Origin: JACVRW01 sp034664005
GTDB taxonomy: Bacteria; Actinomycetota; Thermoleophilia; Solirubrobacterales; Thermoleophilaceae
DNA length: 6,983 nucleotides
Direction: 5' to 3'
Assembly (NCBI GenBank): GCA_034664005.1
Contig: JAXDIL010000091.1
Span: 1-6,983 of the forward strand
Shown: positions 1 to 6,336 of the stretch, piece after piece
Layout: every line of letters starts with the position of its first letter
How positions within the stretch are numbered: the first letter of the stretch is position 1
Notes under the pieces: generated by a model
Told to the model about the DNA's origin: nothing
The model's database searches: none
What the model saw: the letters and a program-made list of their open reading frames with translations, nothing else
Made by a program: the position numbers and the translations under genes

Positions 1-168
1 GGGGTCACCGGCTCGGTACGCGCCGAGGCGCCGAGCGCCAGCTTCGACACGATCCGCGACGCCCTCGTCACCGAATACGCACGCGAGTACGACATCGGCG
101 AGGAAACGCTGGACCCCGAAACCCTCGCCCTCGCCCACGAGCTGGCCGGCGAGCACCGGGTGAGCTAG
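1..168 (+). CDS. C-terminal end of an unrecognised protein (5' truncated by the window edge)
   Basis: Frame 1 is open from the first base to a TAG at 166-168 and gives the last 55 residues of a protein. The fragment is acidic, is probably helical in its second half, and ends ...LAHELAGEHRVS. I do not recognise the family with confidence. The pattern of a helical tail with an acidic turn followed by L-x-x-x-x-L-A-x-x-L is loosely like the C-terminus of lipoate/biotin protein ligase A-type proteins, but that is only an impression. Codon use is G/C-rich at third positions, as in the neighbouring genes, which supports real coding. The gene is convergent with the hydrolase operon, and a GC-poor inverted repeat lies just after its stop. 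Confidence 0.6.
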   Translation, partial: GVTGSVRAEAPSASFDTIRDALVTEYAREYDIGEETLDPETLALAHELAGEHRVS

Positions 169-190
169 GCCAATACACCTCGCCCACGAG

Positions 191-238
191 GGGTAAGGCG
201 TTTTCCATTGCGAGATGGAAAGGAAAAACGCCTAACCC
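191..238. repeat. Imperfect inverted repeat in the convergent intergenic gap
   Basis: The left arm 191-206 (GGGTAAGGCGTTTTCC) matches the reverse complement of 222-238 (GGGTTAGGCGTTTTTCC) with one A-A mismatch and one bulged A. The 15-base loop is at 207-221. An alternative inner pairing uses CCAT (205-208) with ATGG (215-218). A smaller hairpin, CCTCG/CGAGG around CCCA, precedes it at 178-191, and a GC hairpin GGGGC/GCCCC follows at 250-263. The stretch is distinctly A/T-richer than its surroundings. It lies between two converging genes, so a two-way transcription end is the obvious guess. However, the T-tract is inside the stem and no U-run follows on either strand, so it is not a canonical intrinsic terminator. 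It could also be a dispersed intergenic repeat or a protein-binding site. Confidence 0.65.
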
Positions 239-321
239 AGTGCGGGGGTGGGGCGGGCGCCCCGAAGGAGTCGGCCCTCAATGCGGCCGTTGGCCGAGGG
301 CGGCGCGGGCGCGAAGGTGCC

Positions 322-340
322 CCGCGGCCCTACGCCGCGG
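322..340 (-). other. GC hairpin straddling the hydrolase stop codon
   Basis: CCGCGGC at 322-328 and GCCGCGG at 334-340 form a perfect 7-bp stem with a 5-base loop. The loop and flank contain the TAG stop of the minus-strand alpha/beta-hydrolase (330-332). No T-run follows on the minus strand. It may stabilise the 3' end of the operon transcript or help termination. In DNA this GC-rich, and with an alanine-rich C-terminus, it could also be chance. Confidence 0.3.
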
Positions 341-1220
341 CTCGGGCGCCGGCGCGGTCCGCGTTGCGAACGATCGCGTCCACGTACGTCGGCCACAACT
401 CCGGCGGCAAATCGTGGCCCATGCCGGGAATCTTCACCAGCTCGGCGTCTGGGATTGCCTTGGCGGTCGCGATGCCGGCGGGCAGCGGCACGAGCGGGTC
501 GGCCTCGCCGTGGATCACGACCGTGGGAGCGTCGACATCGCGGAGCTCGGCCGTACGCGGGCCTGACGCGAGGATCGCGCTCAGCTGGCGAGCGGTGCCG
601 GCCGGGTAGTGGCAGCGGTCGTAGGTCGCGGCCGCGACGGCGCGCGTGCGTGCCTCGTCGGGTGGATAGGCCGGTGAGCCGATCATCCGGAACACCCGCA
701 CGAAGTACTCGATGTAGGCGTCACGGTCATGCGGTGCTCGGCGCATCAGAACGCTCCAGACGCGCAGCTTCGGCGTGCCCACGCGCCGGTCCCCGGGGCT
801 CGACGACATCGACGCGAGCGACAGGACCCGCTCCGGCCGGCTGATGGCCATCGTCTGGGCGATCATGCCGCCCATCGAGACGCCGGCCACGTGAGCGCGC
901 TCGATCTCGAGCTGATCGAGCAGGCCGAACGTGTCGTCCGCCATGTCCGTCAGGAGGTACGGCACACGCGCGGGGATGCCCGCCATCAGGCGCATCACGT
1001 TCGGCACCGGCGCCTTCACCTTCGTCGACAGTCCCGCGTCGCGGTTGTCGAAGCGGATCACGCGGAAGCCGCGCTCGGCCAGCAGCTCGCAGAGGTCACG
1101 GTCCCAGTGGATCAGCTGCATCCCGAGCCCCATGACGAGCAGGAGCGGCTCGCCACTCGGGTCGCCGATCGTCTCGTAGACGAGCTCGACGTCGCCGACC
1201 TGGGCGCGCTCCTCGCTCAC
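330..1220 (-). CDS. Alpha/beta-fold hydrolase (esterase-like), last gene of a three-gene operon
   Basis: This 296-residue protein has the size and layout of a single-domain alpha/beta-hydrolase. The strand and turn VMGLGMQ (29-35) stand where many relatives have HG-x-G, and FDNRDAGLST (57-66) follows. The nucleophile elbow GVSMGG gives Ser115, HGEADPLVP gives Asp241 and GMGHDLP gives His269, so the triad looks intact. The whole pattern (GLGMQ, FDNRD-x-G-S, GVSMGGMIAQ) is like the RdmC/aclacinomycin-methylesterase-like group, whose members hydrolyse esters. The real substrate cannot be read from sequence. There is no signal peptide, so it is probably cytoplasmic. The frame is open upstream to about 1592, but that part lies inside the preceding gene. 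I chose the GTG at 1218-1220 because it makes a 4-base GTGA overlap with that gene's stop and the fold begins directly after it. Translational coupling is likely. The C-terminus is a short alanine/arginine-rich tail. Confidence 0.92.
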   Translation of the reverse strand: MSEERAQVGDVELVYETIGDPSGEPLLLVMGLGMQLIHWDRDLCELLAERGFRVIRFDNRDAGLSTKVKAPVPNVMRLMAGIPARVPYLLTDMADDTFGLLDQLEIERAHVAGVSMGGMIAQTMAISRPERVLSLASMSSSPGDRRVGTPKLRVWSVLMRRAPHDRDAYIEYFVRVFRMIGSPAYPPDEARTRAVAAATYDRCHYPAGTARQLSAILASGPRTAELRDVDAPTVVIHGEADPLVPLPAGIATAKAIPDAELVKIPGMGHDLPPELWPTYVDAIVRNADRAGARAAA

Positions 1221-2962
1221 CGGCCGGGCAGGCCGATCCGCGCGTTCGAGACGCGGACCGAGAACTTGAAGTTGCTGGTGCGGAGGAAGTTCGGGTCGCG
1301 CCCGAGCAGTTCGAGCTTGGCCGTGTGCCCCTTCCGGAAGCGCCAGCCGTTGCCGAACAGCTGGAACCGGATCTCGCCGCGCTGGTTGTCGCGCAGGCGG
1401 TAGACGCCGCGCGAGACGAGCAGCTGCTTGCCCCGGTGGACGTCCCAGAGCCGCGCCGCGATGAAGCCGCCGCGTCCCGTTGTCCGTATGTCGGCCTCGA
1501 CGATGGGCATGCCGAGCATCGTGAACTGGCTGCGGAAGCGCCGCTGCACGTTGACGGTGCCCTTGTCCCGCCGCGCCGGCACGGTCGCGCATGCTCCGGT
1601 GCTGCCGAACGGGTCGATGGCCTTGGCCGTCGCCGCGCTGCCCTTCCGTGAGTCGATCCGCTGCGTCCGCCGCTGGACCATCGGCACCGACTTCGGATGG
1701 AGGCGCTCCCAGTTCTCCGCGCGGTACGGCGCGCCGGGCGGCGCGCTCGCCGGGCAGGTCTGGCGGAAGGCCAGCACGCTGCCGTGCGCGGGCGGGCTGC
1801 CCTGATGCTTCAGGTATGAGTCGAAGAAGCCGCTCGCCTGGGCCGTCATGGCGGCGTTGACGGCGGCGTTGTTCGTCCCGCGCGGATGCCCGAGGTCGCC
1901 GAGCTGGAGCGAGATGCGCGCGCCGGGAGCGGCATGGAAGCTCCGGTACACCCGGAGCGCCTCGGTGGCGGGGAAGAGGTCGTCCGTCCAGCCGTTCTGC
2001 ACGATCAACGCGGCGCTCGTCCCGGTGAGCCCCGCCCAGCTGTGGAAGCGCGTCAGCTCCCTGCCCACGGCGAGCGCGTCGGCGCGAGCCGGCTCACCGC
2101 GCTCGGCGAGCGCCTTCCAGGTCGTGATGTCCGAGCTGAACGGGCCGCCGGGCGGGGCGTAGAAGCCCGTCGCGGCGCCAGACGCGTAGAGGACGTCGTT
2201 GTAGCTCTTCTTCATCACGCCGCCGGGGCGGATCGCGTCGTTCGGCTTCGGCGTGCGGAAGTCGAGGAAGCGACCGTTGGGCTGGAGCGCGTAGGTCATG
2301 TCGGAGCCCGGCCAGCGCGCGTATCCGGCCGTGAGCGAGAGCGGTGTGCCGTTCGGGCTCTGCCAGGGGATGAACGAGCCGTCCTCGAGCCGGACGCGGT
2401 TGCGGAGCCGCGCGAGGTTGAGCGTCTGGATGCCGCCGTACGAGACGCCGGTCGCTCCGATGGCGCCCGCGCTCGTGACGCCCTGATCCACGAGCAGTCC
2501 GAGCAGGTGCTGCGTGTCGCGTGCCTCGTAGCGGTGGTCGGCGAGGTGGATCCAGCCGCGGTCGCAGGCGGGGCTCGTGCGCGAGTCGGCCCTGCCGCAG
2601 GAGCGCCCGAAGCCGCGTGCCGAGTAGGTCACCACCGCGTAGCCGTTCTGCGCGTAGAAGACGTTGCTGTAGCCGTCGGCCGGCGAGTGCGACTCGAAGG
2701 CGCTCTTGTCGCCGGCCCAGCCGTGCATCATCACGATCGTCGGGAAGGGGCCGTCGCCGGTCGGCGGGAGCGTCACGTCGACGTCGAGCGGGACGCCGTC
2801 CCAGCTCGCGACGCGCTGGACGTCGGTGCTCGTGGGGCAGAAGAGCACGCCGTCCTGCGGGACGCACGCGTGGCCGAACGGGTTGGGCGGCGCCGCCTGC
2901 GCCGACGGCGCGACCAGCAGGGCGGTCAGCACCGCCGCGAGTGCGAGCGCGCGGCGCTTCAC
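1217..2962 (-). CDS. Exported CocE/NonD-family hydrolase (X-Pro dipeptidyl-peptidase-like, S15)
   Basis: This 581-residue serine hydrolase begins with a clear signal peptide: basic MKRR, a hydrophobic core to about 18, then AQA-A as a likely cleavage site near 23-24. The catalytic alpha/beta-hydrolase domain spans about 45-380: HGWAGDKSAFE (80-90), YSARGFGRS (113-121), nucleophile elbow GVSYGG with Ser174, acidic residue Asp327 or Asp328 in NGWTDDLFP, and His359 in DLGHPRG. Residues about 390-575 look like the beta-sandwich C-terminal domain of X-Pro dipeptidyl-peptidases and cocaine esterase. The family cleaves Xaa-Pro peptides, acyl esters or glutaryl amides, and the substrate here is unknown. 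Six cysteines fall in three close or domain-matched pairs (33/42, 122/133, 403/458), fitting an oxidised, extracytoplasmic protein. The GTG start at 2960-2962 overlaps the upstream stop as GTGA, and the downstream junction has the same arrangement, so this is the middle gene of the operon. Confidence 0.93.
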   Translation of the reverse strand: MKRRALALAAVLTALLVAPSAQAAPPNPFGHACVPQDGVLFCPTSTDVQRVASWDGVPLDVDVTLPPTGDGPFPTIVMMHGWAGDKSAFESHSPADGYSNVFYAQNGYAVVTYSARGFGRSCGRADSRTSPACDRGWIHLADHRYEARDTQHLLGLLVDQGVTSAGAIGATGVSYGGIQTLNLARLRNRVRLEDGSFIPWQSPNGTPLSLTAGYARWPGSDMTYALQPNGRFLDFRTPKPNDAIRPGGVMKKSYNDVLYASGAATGFYAPPGGPFSSDITTWKALAERGEPARADALAVGRELTRFHSWAGLTGTSAALIVQNGWTDDLFPATEALRVYRSFHAAPGARISLQLGDLGHPRGTNNAAVNAAMTAQASGFFDSYLKHQGSPPAHGSVLAFRQTCPASAPPGAPYRAENWERLHPKSVPMVQRRTQRIDSRKGSAATAKAIDPFGSTGACATVPARRDKGTVNVQRRFRSQFTMLGMPIVEADIRTTGRGGFIAARLWDVHRGKQLLVSRGVYRLRDNQRGEIRFQLFGNGWRFRKGHTAKLELLGRDPNFLRTSNFKFSVRVSNARIGLPGR

Positions 2963-4437
2963 GAGGCGGGCGTCTTCTTCCGCGCGCTGCCGGGGGTGGC
3001 GTCCTTCTTCCGGCCGTTCGAGCTGGCGCTCGCCTTGCCGGCCTCGCGCGCGGCGGCGAGCAGCTCCGCGAGCGACTCCTCGAGGTGCTCGGCGAACGCG
3101 TCCACGTCGGGCATCGCGTCGTAGTCGGCGAGCAGGCCGAAGTCGACCTTGCCGTTGTAGCTCATGATCGCCACCGCGAGCGCATGGTTCTCCGGCAGGA
3201 ACGCGACCGGCACGATCTCCTGCATCTCGCGCCCCAGCAGGTAGAGCGGGAACTGCGGCCCGGGCACGTTCGTGACGATCAGGTTGAAGAGCCTCGTGGA
3301 GAAGTTCAGGCGCGAGGCCTGCGCGAGCAGCGTCGGGGGCGCGAAGTCGTTCAGCGCGGCGATCACCTCGGCGCCCAGGGCCTGCTTCGACTCCTTCAGC
3401 TCGCCCATCCCCTGGCGAACGACCTGGAGCCGCTCAACCGGGTCGTCCACGTAGACCGGCAGCGGTCCGCGCATCGCGGCGATGCGGTTGCCGAGCGATC
3501 CGTGCTCGTCGTCGCCGCGGATCGAGACGGGCACGAGCGCGCGCAGCTCGACACCCTCCGTGCGTACGCCGCGGTCCTGGAGCCAGCGCCGCAGCGCGCC
3601 GGCCACGACGGTCAAGACGGTGTCGTTCACCGTGCCGCCCAGCGCGTTCTTGATCTCCTTGAAGTCGGCGAGCCGGCTCTGCACCCAGCGCACGCGCCGG
3701 TGCGGCCCGATCGGCACGTTCAGCGGCACGTCGGGCGCCGGGTTCATGCCCGCCCATACGACCTCGCCGATCCCCTCCGCTGCCTCGCGCACGGTCTCGA
3801 GCGTTTCGGCCGGGCGCTGAAGCGCGCCGAGCGCTCGGCCCGCGAGCTCGAATGGCGTGCGGATGAGGCCCTTGACCCCGTCTGCCAAGAGCTCGACGTC
3901 GGAGGGCTCGGGCGCCGGCGTCCAGCGGTCCTCCGTCTCCGGCGGCTCGGGCACTGGCGAGAGGTCGAACAGGACGGTGGCGATGTCCACGCCCGACACG
4001 CCGTCCACGAGCGCGTGGTGGGTCTTCGAGATGAGCGCGAAGCCGCCGTCGTCGAGCCCGTGGACGATCCATACCTCCCAGAGCGGCTTCGAGCGGTCGA
4101 GCCGCTGCGAGAAGATGCGTCCGGCGAGCTCGCGCAGCTGCTCCTGCGTGCCGGGCTTCGGCAGCGCGGTGTGGCGAACGTGGTAGTCGACGTTGAAGTT
4201 GGGGTCGTCGATCCAGAACGGCCGCCCGGCCTCGAGCGGCGGGAACGCCAGCTTCTGGCGGTAGCGAGGCACGAGCTGGAGCCGCGACTCCATGTGCGCG
4301 CGGAATTCCTCGCGCGTGGGAGGGGGCCCCTCGAAGACGACGAGCGCGCCCACGTGCATGTGCGACGCCTGTTTCTCCTGGGCGAGGAACGAGGCGTCGA
4401 TTGCGCTCAGCCGGTCCTTGTGTCCCTGCTTCGCCAC
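2959..4437 (-). CDS. WS/DGAT-type acyltransferase (wax ester synthase / acyl-CoA:diacylglycerol acyltransferase)
   Basis: This 492-residue protein is typical in length for bacterial WS/DGATs, which join acyl-CoA to a fatty alcohol or diacylglycerol at the membrane to make wax esters or triacylglycerols. It begins RLSAIDASFL (9-18), the usual family opening. The active-site motif HHALVDG gives His140, His141 and Asp145, preceded by PLWEVW (118-123). The C-terminal half carries NDTVLTVVAGALR (271-283) and TNVPGP (389-394), both landmarks of the family's second domain. The last 25 or so residues form a Lys/Ser/Ala-rich basic tail that looks disordered. The GTG start (4435-4437) fits the N-terminal motif. 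It lacks a clear Shine-Dalgarno but lies 6 bases after a TAGGCT -10-like hexamer with TTCACA 17 bases further up, so it is probably leaderless. It is the first gene of the operon with the two hydrolases. Whether triacylglycerol or wax ester is made cannot be told. Confidence 0.95.
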   Translation of the reverse strand: MAKQGHKDRLSAIDASFLAQEKQASHMHVGALVVFEGPPPTREEFRAHMESRLQLVPRYRQKLAFPPLEAGRPFWIDDPNFNVDYHVRHTALPKPGTQEQLRELAGRIFSQRLDRSKPLWEVWIVHGLDDGGFALISKTHHALVDGVSGVDIATVLFDLSPVPEPPETEDRWTPAPEPSDVELLADGVKGLIRTPFELAGRALGALQRPAETLETVREAAEGIGEVVWAGMNPAPDVPLNVPIGPHRRVRWVQSRLADFKEIKNALGGTVNDTVLTVVAGALRRWLQDRGVRTEGVELRALVPVSIRGDDEHGSLGNRIAAMRGPLPVYVDDPVERLQVVRQGMGELKESKQALGAEVIAALNDFAPPTLLAQASRLNFSTRLFNLIVTNVPGPQFPLYLLGREMQEIVPVAFLPENHALAVAIMSYNGKVDFGLLADYDAMPDVDAFAEHLEESLAELLAAAREAGKASASSNGRKKDATPGSARKKTPAS

Positions 4438-4443
4438 GCGCGG

Positions 4444-4472
4444 AGCCTACTCGGGACAATGGGGTCTGTGAA
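4444..4472 (-). promoter_or_regulatory. Promoter of the acyltransferase-hydrolase operon
   Basis: Read on the minus strand, TTCACA (4472-4467; five of six matches to TTGACA) is followed after exactly 17 bases by TAGGCT (4449-4444; fits TAnnnT). The GTG start follows 6 bases later. That places the likely transcription start at or within a base or two of the start codon, giving a leaderless mRNA. The -35 element lies inside the first codons of the divergent peptidase gene. The call rests on motif match and spacing only. Confidence 0.55.
4455..4460 (+). promoter_or_regulatory. Possible -10 element for the divergent peptidase gene
   Basis: GACAAT lies 7 bases before a GTG (4468-4470) that is in frame with the peptidase. 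This is the same -10-to-start distance (6-8 bases) as for the acyltransferase operon and ispH. If real, the transcript is leaderless, starts at that GTG, and the ATG at 4459 that overlaps the hexamer is not used. No convincing -35 is seen upstream. The element is 5 bases from the -10 of the opposing promoter. Confidence 0.35.
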
Positions 4473-5358
4473 GCTGCTCGTAGTCGTGCTCGCCGTTCAG
4501 GTCGCCATAGGACTCACGCTGGTCGCCCTGGTGGCGACCGACAACCTGCCGTTCGTGGACGACGACGAGGCCAACGGCAGCCCCGCGCGCCCCGCGGCGG
4601 TCCACACCGACCGCTTCGACGGCGCGGCCGCTTTCGAGCTCCTGCGCGAGCAGGTCGAGCTGGGGCCGCGCCCGGCCGGGTCGCCTCAGTCGCTCAAGCT
4701 CGCGAGGCGCCTGAGGCGGATCGTCCCGCACGGACGCTTCCAGAAGGTTCCCGGCGGGCTCCACAACGTGATCGGCACGGTGCGCGGCCGCGAGCCCGGC
4801 TATCTCGTGGTCGGCGCGCACTACGACACGAAGGACATCCCGGGCTTCGTGGGCGCCAACGACGGCGCGTCCGGCACGGCCGTCGTGGCGCAGCTCGCGC
4901 GCACGATCAGGCGGCCCCGCCACACGATCCACTTCATCTTCTTCGACGGCGAGGAGGCGCCGCGCGGCGTGCCCGACCGCCAGTTCGAGAAGTACGGCAT
5001 CCGCGGCGCGAAGGTCGCCGCGCCCAGGTTCGCCGAGGCGCGCGCCATGGTGCTGCTCGACTTCGTGGGCGACCGCGACCTGTCCATCCCGCGCGAGGGG
5101 AACTCCGACCCCGCGCTATGGCGGAAGCTGCGTGCGGCAGCGCGCCGCGTCGGCGCCGGCCGCGTCTTTCCGGCGAGCAACTTCGGCGAGGTCAGCGACG
5201 ACCACATCCCGTTCATCCGCGCGGGGGTTCCGTCCATCGACCTGATCGACTTCGACTTCCCCTGCTGGCACCAGACCTGCGACGACCTGTCCGCCGTCTC
5301 GGAGAAGAGCGTGGACGCGGTCGGCGAGACGATCTACGAGCTCCTGCGCACGCTCTGA
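4459..5358 (+). CDS. M28-family zinc peptidase, glutaminyl-cyclase-like, with N-terminal membrane anchor or signal
   Basis: This 299-residue protein (296 if the GTG at 4468 is used) has an N-terminal hydrophobic segment at about 5-26 after one lysine, so it is exported or anchored with the catalytic part outside. The metallopeptidase domain shows GAHYDTKD (119-126) and GANDGASG (132-139, metal Asp135), FFDGEEA (161-167, catalytic Glu165 and metal Glu166), LLDFVGD (199-205, Asp201), SDDHIPF (246-252) and a terminal CWHQTCDD (269-276, metal His271). This order fits M28 aminopeptidases. The GEEA, LLDFVG, DDHIPFIRAGVP and FPCWH strings also closely resemble glutaminyl-peptide cyclotransferases, so N-terminal pyroglutamate formation is a serious alternative. 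Cys269 and Cys274 flank the metal-binding His. I kept the ATG as the start, but the MKLLVVV start at 4468 also makes a good signal sequence. The gene is divergent from the lipid operon and ends 18 bases before ispH. Confidence 0.88.
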   Translation: MGSVKLLVVVLAVQVAIGLTLVALVATDNLPFVDDDEANGSPARPAAVHTDRFDGAAAFELLREQVELGPRPAGSPQSLKLARRLRRIVPHGRFQKVPGGLHNVIGTVRGREPGYLVVGAHYDTKDIPGFVGANDGASGTAVVAQLARTIRRPRHTIHFIFFDGEEAPRGVPDRQFEKYGIRGAKVAAPRFAEARAMVLLDFVGDRDLSIPREGNSDPALWRKLRAAARRVGAGRVFPASNFGEVSDDHIPFIRAGVPSIDLIDFDFPCWHQTCDDLSAVSEKSVDAVGETIYELLRTL

Positions 5359-5362
5359 TCGC

Positions 5363-5368
5363 TAGCCT
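5363..5368 (+). promoter_or_regulatory. Probable -10 element of ispH (leaderless start)
   Basis: TAGCCT fits TAnnnT and lies 8 bases before the ispH ATG, in the 18-base gap after the peptidase stop. There is no purine-rich Shine-Dalgarno sequence between it and the start. A recognisable -35 is lacking at 16-19 bases upstream. Together with the similar placement in front of the acyltransferase, this suggests that ispH has its own leaderless promoter rather than relying on read-through. Confidence 0.4.
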
Positions 5369-5376
5369 GAACCGCG

Positions 5377-6336
5377 ATGGCGAGCACCCCTGAAAAGCTG
5401 CTCCTGGCCGCGCCGCGCGGCTACTGCGCGGGCGTCGACCGGGCCGTGCAGACGGTCGAGCGCGCGCTCGAGCTGTACGGGCCGCCGGTCTACGTGCGCA
5501 AGGAGATCGTGCACAACAAGCATGTCGTCGAGCAGCTCCGCGAGCGCGGCGCCGTGTTCGTCGACGAGGAGACCGAGGTGCCCGAGGGCGAGACGGTCGT
5601 GTTCTCGGCGCACGGCGTGTCGCCCGCCGTGCACGCGAACGCGAGCGCGCGCCGGCTCACCACGATCGATGCCACCTGCCCGCTCGTGACAAAGGTGCAC
5701 GTGGAGGCGAAGAAGTTCGCCGCGGAGGGTTACACGATCGTCCTGGTCGGCCACGAGGGGCATGAGGAGGTCGAGGGCACGATGGGCGAGGCGCCCGACC
5801 ACTTCGTCCTGGTGGAGACCGAGGAGGACGTCGACCGGCTGGAGCTTCCCGACCCGGACAGGGTCGCGTTCCTGACCCAGACCACGCTCAGCGTGGACGA
5901 GACCGACCGCATCATCCGCCGCCTTCGCGAGCGCTTCCCGGACATCAAGAGCCCGAAGTCGGACGACATCTGTTACGCCACGACCAATCGCCAGCTCGCG
6001 GTTCGTCAGATGGCGAGCGAGTGCGACCTCGTGCTCGTGATCGGCTCACGCAACTCGTCGAACTCGAACCGCCTCGTCGAGGTGGCGCGCGACCACGGCG
6101 CCGAGTCGCACCTGATCGACAACGAGAGTCAGGTCCAGGAGGAGTGGCTCGAGGGCAAGCGCGTGGTCGGGATCACGTCCGGCGCGAGCGCGCCAGAGGA
6201 GCTCGTCCAGCGGCTGATCGAGTTCTTCCGCGCCCGCGGCACGAGCGACGTCTCCGAGTTCGAGGTAGTCCAGGAGGACGTGCGCTTCATGCTCCCGAAG
6301 GACATCAGGACGGCACTGGCCGCTCAGGGCGCCTGA
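5377..6336 (+). CDS. ispH: 4-hydroxy-3-methylbut-2-enyl diphosphate reductase (IspH/LytB)
   Basis: IspH is the last enzyme of the MEP pathway. It reduces HMBPP to isopentenyl and dimethylallyl diphosphate in the cytoplasm using a [4Fe-4S] cluster. The 319-residue protein has the expected length and all three cluster cysteines: Cys17 in PRGYCAGVDRAV, Cys101 in DATCPLVTKVH and Cys199 in DDICYATTNRQ. Substrate-binding landmarks are present: VHNKHVV with His46, SAHGVSP with His79, GHEGHEEVEGTMG with His129 and catalytic Glu131, QTTLS (168-172), GSRNSSNSNRL (223-233) and TSGASAPE (267-274). The residue between His129 and Glu131 is Glu, where the family usually has Pro (HPE). The C-terminus FMLPKDIR is typical of the family. 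The ATG at 5377 gives the normal N-terminus. The 3' end overlaps the convergent thioredoxin-like gene by 13 bases. Confidence 0.98.
   Translation: MASTPEKLLLAAPRGYCAGVDRAVQTVERALELYGPPVYVRKEIVHNKHVVEQLRERGAVFVDEETEVPEGETVVFSAHGVSPAVHANASARRLTTIDATCPLVTKVHVEAKKFAAEGYTIVLVGHEGHEEVEGTMGEAPDHFVLVETEEDVDRLELPDPDRVAFLTQTTLSVDETDRIIRRLRERFPDIKSPKSDDICYATTNRQLAVRQMASECDLVLVIGSRNSSNSNRLVEVARDHGAESHLIDNESQVQEEWLEGKRVVGITSGASAPEELVQRLIEFFRARGTSDVSEFEVVQEDVRFMLPKDIRTALAAQGA

Noticed and set aside
191..238. Canonical rho-independent terminator
   Set aside because: A stem is present but no U-run follows on either strand. The T/A tracts are within the stem.
208..844. Several plus-strand open frames opposite the alpha/beta-hydrolase
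   Set aside because: They are Arg/Pro/Ala-rich, lie antisense to a gene with an intact catalytic triad, and match no family.
1221..1592. N-terminal extension of the alpha/beta-hydrolase frame up to 1592
   Set aside because: The extension lies entirely inside the S15 hydrolase gene in another frame, has no fold-like sequence, and the GTGA overlap at 1217-1220 gives a much better start.
2521..4458. Long plus-strand open frame running into the peptidase (945 codons in all)
   Set aside because: It is antisense to the WS/DGAT and S15 genes, is made of Arg/Ala/Gly-rich low-complexity sequence, and gains a recognisable family only from 4459 on. It is a high-GC shadow frame, so only the peptidase part is kept.
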